This document shows, piece after piece, positions 45,663 to 46,678 of a stretch of 46,678 bases of DNA. Position 1 is the first letter of the stretch. Every line of letters starts with the position of its first letter. Made by a program: the position numbers and the translations under genes. Under the pieces are notes generated by a model. That model saw nothing but the letters and a program-made list of their open reading frames with translations. It was not told the origin of the DNA and made no database searches. Source of the DNA: Microcaldota archaeon (GTDB taxonomy: Archaea > Micrarchaeota > Micrarchaeia > Norongarragalinales > Norongarragalinaceae); assembly GCA_016212375.1 (NCBI GenBank), contig JACRGH010000008.1, positions 1 through 46,678 on the forward strand, given 5' to 3'.

Positions 45663-46316
45663 TTAGAAACGTCCTTGGCCCAACAGGGCCGTCATGGCTT
45701 TTTTCTCCGCTTTCCGCAAATGGCTTTGCAAGGTGGTGCGGGACCGTTTGTGTTTTTTGGCGATTTGGTCTAGCGACATCTTCCGGGGAAAGTCAAAGTA
45801 ACCCTCTTGTAACGCCAGCTCCAGGGCATTTTTTTGCAACCCCGTCATCCGTACCAATGCATGCGGCAAAAACAAGTCCAGTGATCCGCGGGTGAGGCTT
45901 TCGAGGTGCACGCGGACGTCCGGCGCCAATGCTTTGAGTTTGCGATAGAGCCGGTTGACGCATCGTTTGTCCCATGATGCCACCGTCCAAAAGGTCTGGC
46001 CGTCCTTGACCAGGATGGGTTTGACAAAAAACAGGTCGCGGTCCAAAGTTTCCACGTGCGACACGATGGACGCGGGTAAGCTGTAGAACAATTGGTCTCC
46101 GTCCCGTCGGAATATTGTGACGCGGTGGTCTTTGGAAAACCGTTTGATGAACAATTCTTTTTGCGGGCCTTCAAAATAGGCCACCCGGCTCATGTGCAGC
46201 TCCCCTTTTTCGGTGTATGTTCCTAGGTAGTACGTCAGCGCCTGCGCATCCAGGCCTGTGCTTGCCTGCATGGCTACGCTTTCTTTATGCCAGACTTTGA
46301 AACGGCCAATCCACAT
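45663..46316 (-). CDS. Bat-type HTH transcriptional regulator (paralogue 2)
   Basis: LALQEGYFDFPRKMSLDQIAKKHKRSRTTLQSHLRKAEKKA; FWTVASWDKRCVNRLYRKL matches YWTVASWDKNNIHRLLRNI of paralogue 1; ATG at 46316. Confidence 0.85.
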   Translation of the reverse strand: MWIGRFKVWHKESVAMQASTGLDAQALTYYLGTYTEKGELHMSRVAYFEGPQKELFIKRFSKDHRVTIFRRDGDQLFYSLPASIVSHVETLDRDLFFVKPILVKDGQTFWTVASWDKRCVNRLYRKLKALAPDVRVHLESLTRGSLDLFLPHALVRMTGLQKNALELALQEGYFDFPRKMSLDQIAKKHKRSRTTLQSHLRKAEKKAMTALLGQGRF

Positions 46317-46374
46317 GTGTTTTCTTGGGTGCGACTTTGGGCTTAAACGCTTCGGCTTGCCTTCTCTCCCTCTA

Positions 46375-46509
46375 TCATTTCTGCCCCAAATCGCGTAGCG
46401 GCTTGACCCACGGCTCGCGTTGGCGCTGGATGGACTCACGCGTGCGCAGCACTTCCCACACCAGGATGCCGACCAGCAGGTAGACCAATGCGTCGAATAT
46501 GGAATCCAT
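46375..46509 (-). CDS. 44-aa single-TM microprotein
   Basis: Manual translation: MDSIFDALVYLLVGILVWEVLRTRESIQRQREPWVKPLRDLGQK*; below the ORF-track length cut-off. Confidence 0.5.
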   Translation of the reverse strand: MDSIFDALVYLLVGILVWEVLRTRESIQRQREPWVKPLRDLGQK

Positions 46510-46678
46510 GAGCGTGACGGAAATGAAATTGGCTTACTCGTAACCGTTTAGTTTCGTAGGCGGTTTTCCGCCAAATCATGGACAAACTCGATGAAGTTTT
46601 CGTTCTGCAAACGCGCCGTCTGGAAAAAACTCATTAGCACGGCTGTATCGTTCGCGCCGTGCTCCGACTGACTCCCAA

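Overview
The window is archaeal chromosome, probably from a DPANN-type lineage. The support is archaeal uS2, prefoldin beta, a Brix-domain protein, a tRNA with an intron at 37/38, a three-unit tRNA-splicing endonuclease, TATA/leaderless promoters and poly-T terminators. No lineage-level claim can be proved from the sequence alone. The left two thirds holds housekeeping genes mixed with hypotheticals: EndA, rhomboid protease, ScpB, uS2, NIF3, prefoldin beta, Brix, HAD, MazG-like, a TrkA-N/RCK protein and an AHSA1 protein. It also holds large secreted or surface proteins, including a mosaic surface protein split by an apparent frameshift, a beta-propeller protein and a Cys/Gly/Gln-rich 806-aa protein, plus two AbrB-PIN toxin-antitoxin pairs and a retropepsin-like/DUF5678-like pair. 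The right third (about 29.4-46.5 kb) is the most interesting part. Four paralogous ~480-540 aa proteins each carry a C-terminal PEP-utilizer phosphohistidine swivel domain (GG[ITVL]T[SC]HAA[IV]VSRE) behind a helical region. One separate 317-aa protein is only the PPDK_N/ATP-grasp half of a dikinase. No PEP/pyruvate TIM-barrel domain is visible. These genes are interleaved with a complete histidine-degradation pathway (HutH, HutU, HutI, FtcD, cyclodeaminase), two paralogous Bat-type HTH regulators and two 44-aa one-TM microproteins missing from the ORF track. I propose this as a candidate undescribed split, one-kinase/many-acceptor phosphotransfer system, architecturally like rifampin phosphotransferase. 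A second notable element is a non-coding array of six consecutive perfect hairpins at 16.54-16.72 kb whose stems co-vary and which is enclosed by an outer stem.
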